From Patescibacteria group bacterium (GTDB lineage: Bacteria; Patescibacteriota; Gracilibacteria; UBA1369; PNNO01), in the NCBI GenBank assembly GCA_018821175.1, contig JAHJMX010000043.1, positions 1 through 5,778 of the forward strand: 5,778 nt of DNA, read 5' to 3'. This document shows positions 5,587-5,778 of the stretch, piece after piece; position 1 is the stretch's first letter; the number at the start of each line of letters is the position of its first letter. Position numbers and translations under genes: made by a program. The notes under the pieces were generated by a model that was given only the letters and a program-made list of their open reading frames with translations, was not told the origin of the DNA and ran no database searches.

Positions 5587-5778
5587 CAAACAGCAAGAAT
5601 ATCAGAACTTGGCCATGATAAAGTGAAAAAAGGTAGTGATCAAAGAGCCCAATCACAAAAGTTGCAACTAGAATAGAAATCAAAATTACACCTAAATCTT
5701 TCATAACTTCGGTGGCTTTTTTCATCAAGATGAAAATTTTTGTTGTAAAAGCAGCAAGCAAAACTCCGAACAATCCCA
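5543..5778 (-). CDS. O-antigen ligase/polymerase-like membrane protein, C-terminal fragment
   Basis: This is the C-terminal 77-78 residues of a membrane protein whose gene enters from the right edge. The frame is open through base 5778, so the TTG at 5773 is read as Leu within the protein. Two hydrophobic segments are visible, VILISILVATFVIGLF and HGQVLIFLLFGFYGKYI, joined by the loop GLFDHYLFSLYHGQ. A basic stretch (FILMKKATEVMKD) precedes them. The combination of an FDHY-type loop, an HGQ or QGQ step and a final hydrophobic helix ending in a glycine-rich segment is what I recall from the C-termini of O-antigen ligase/Wzy family proteins in Patescibacteria. Such proteins join or polymerise lipid-linked glycans on the outer face of the cytoplasmic membrane. 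With only the tail in view the family call is inference. Its last 26 bases overlap the end of fmt on the other strand. Confidence 0.6.
   Translation of the reverse strand, partial: GLFGVLLAAFTTKIFILMKKATEVMKDLGVILISILVATFVIGLFDHYLFSLYHGQVLIFLLFGFYGKYIISAKNHS

Noticed and set aside
1..5778. Possible UGA recoding to glycine, as in some Gracilibacteria and Absconditabacteria.
   Set aside because: Every recognisable gene reads at full length with the standard code, conserved glycines use GGN codons, and the frames end at TAA at the expected family lengths.

Overview
This AT-rich window (about one third G+C by eye) looks like bacterial chromosome from the Candidate Phyla Radiation (Patescibacteria). 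The best evidence is the HEPN-like membrane protein at 3477-3902. As far as I recall, its C-terminal pattern (ADKLL ... GYEG ... AHKMRNKVAHE) is common in that group. A divergent CoaE and several short single-pass membrane proteins also fit. The lineage call is inference, and I cannot name a class. The genetic code appears standard: every recognisable gene is full length without reading UGA as an amino acid. All eight visible stop codons are TAA, and none of the seven visible starts has a strong Shine-Dalgarno sequence.

Layout: the left edge (2-616, +) holds the 3' part of a WecG/TagA-type GT26 glycosyltransferase gene. A small membrane protein with a lysine-rich tail (617-925, -) abuts it tail to tail. 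A 44-bp gap separates that from a divergent orphan gene (970-1392, +) for a charged, helical protein, whose 3' end overlaps gatB. Next is a closely spaced minus-strand group, in transcription order: bacterial PH-domain membrane protein (4532-3912), membrane-anchored HEPN-like protein (3902-3477), dephospho-CoA kinase coaE (3443-2859) and gatB (2819-1389). The 115-bp region at 4533-4647 carries a good promoter candidate for the divergent fmt gene (4648-5568, +). The 3' end of fmt overlaps a minus-strand gene that runs off the right edge. Its C-terminus resembles O-antigen ligase/polymerase family proteins.

The middle genes are housekeeping: tRNA-dependent amidation (GatB), the last step of CoA synthesis (CoaE) and initiator-tRNA formylation (Fmt). 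Both edge genes point to cell-surface polysaccharide. There is no sign of a mobile element, CRISPR array, tRNA or rRNA, and no gene-free stretch exceeds 115 bp. The least ordinary parts are the PH/HEPN membrane pair upstream of coaE-gatB, the divergent CoaE, the orphan gene at 970-1392, and the fact that all three convergent gene pairs touch or overlap.
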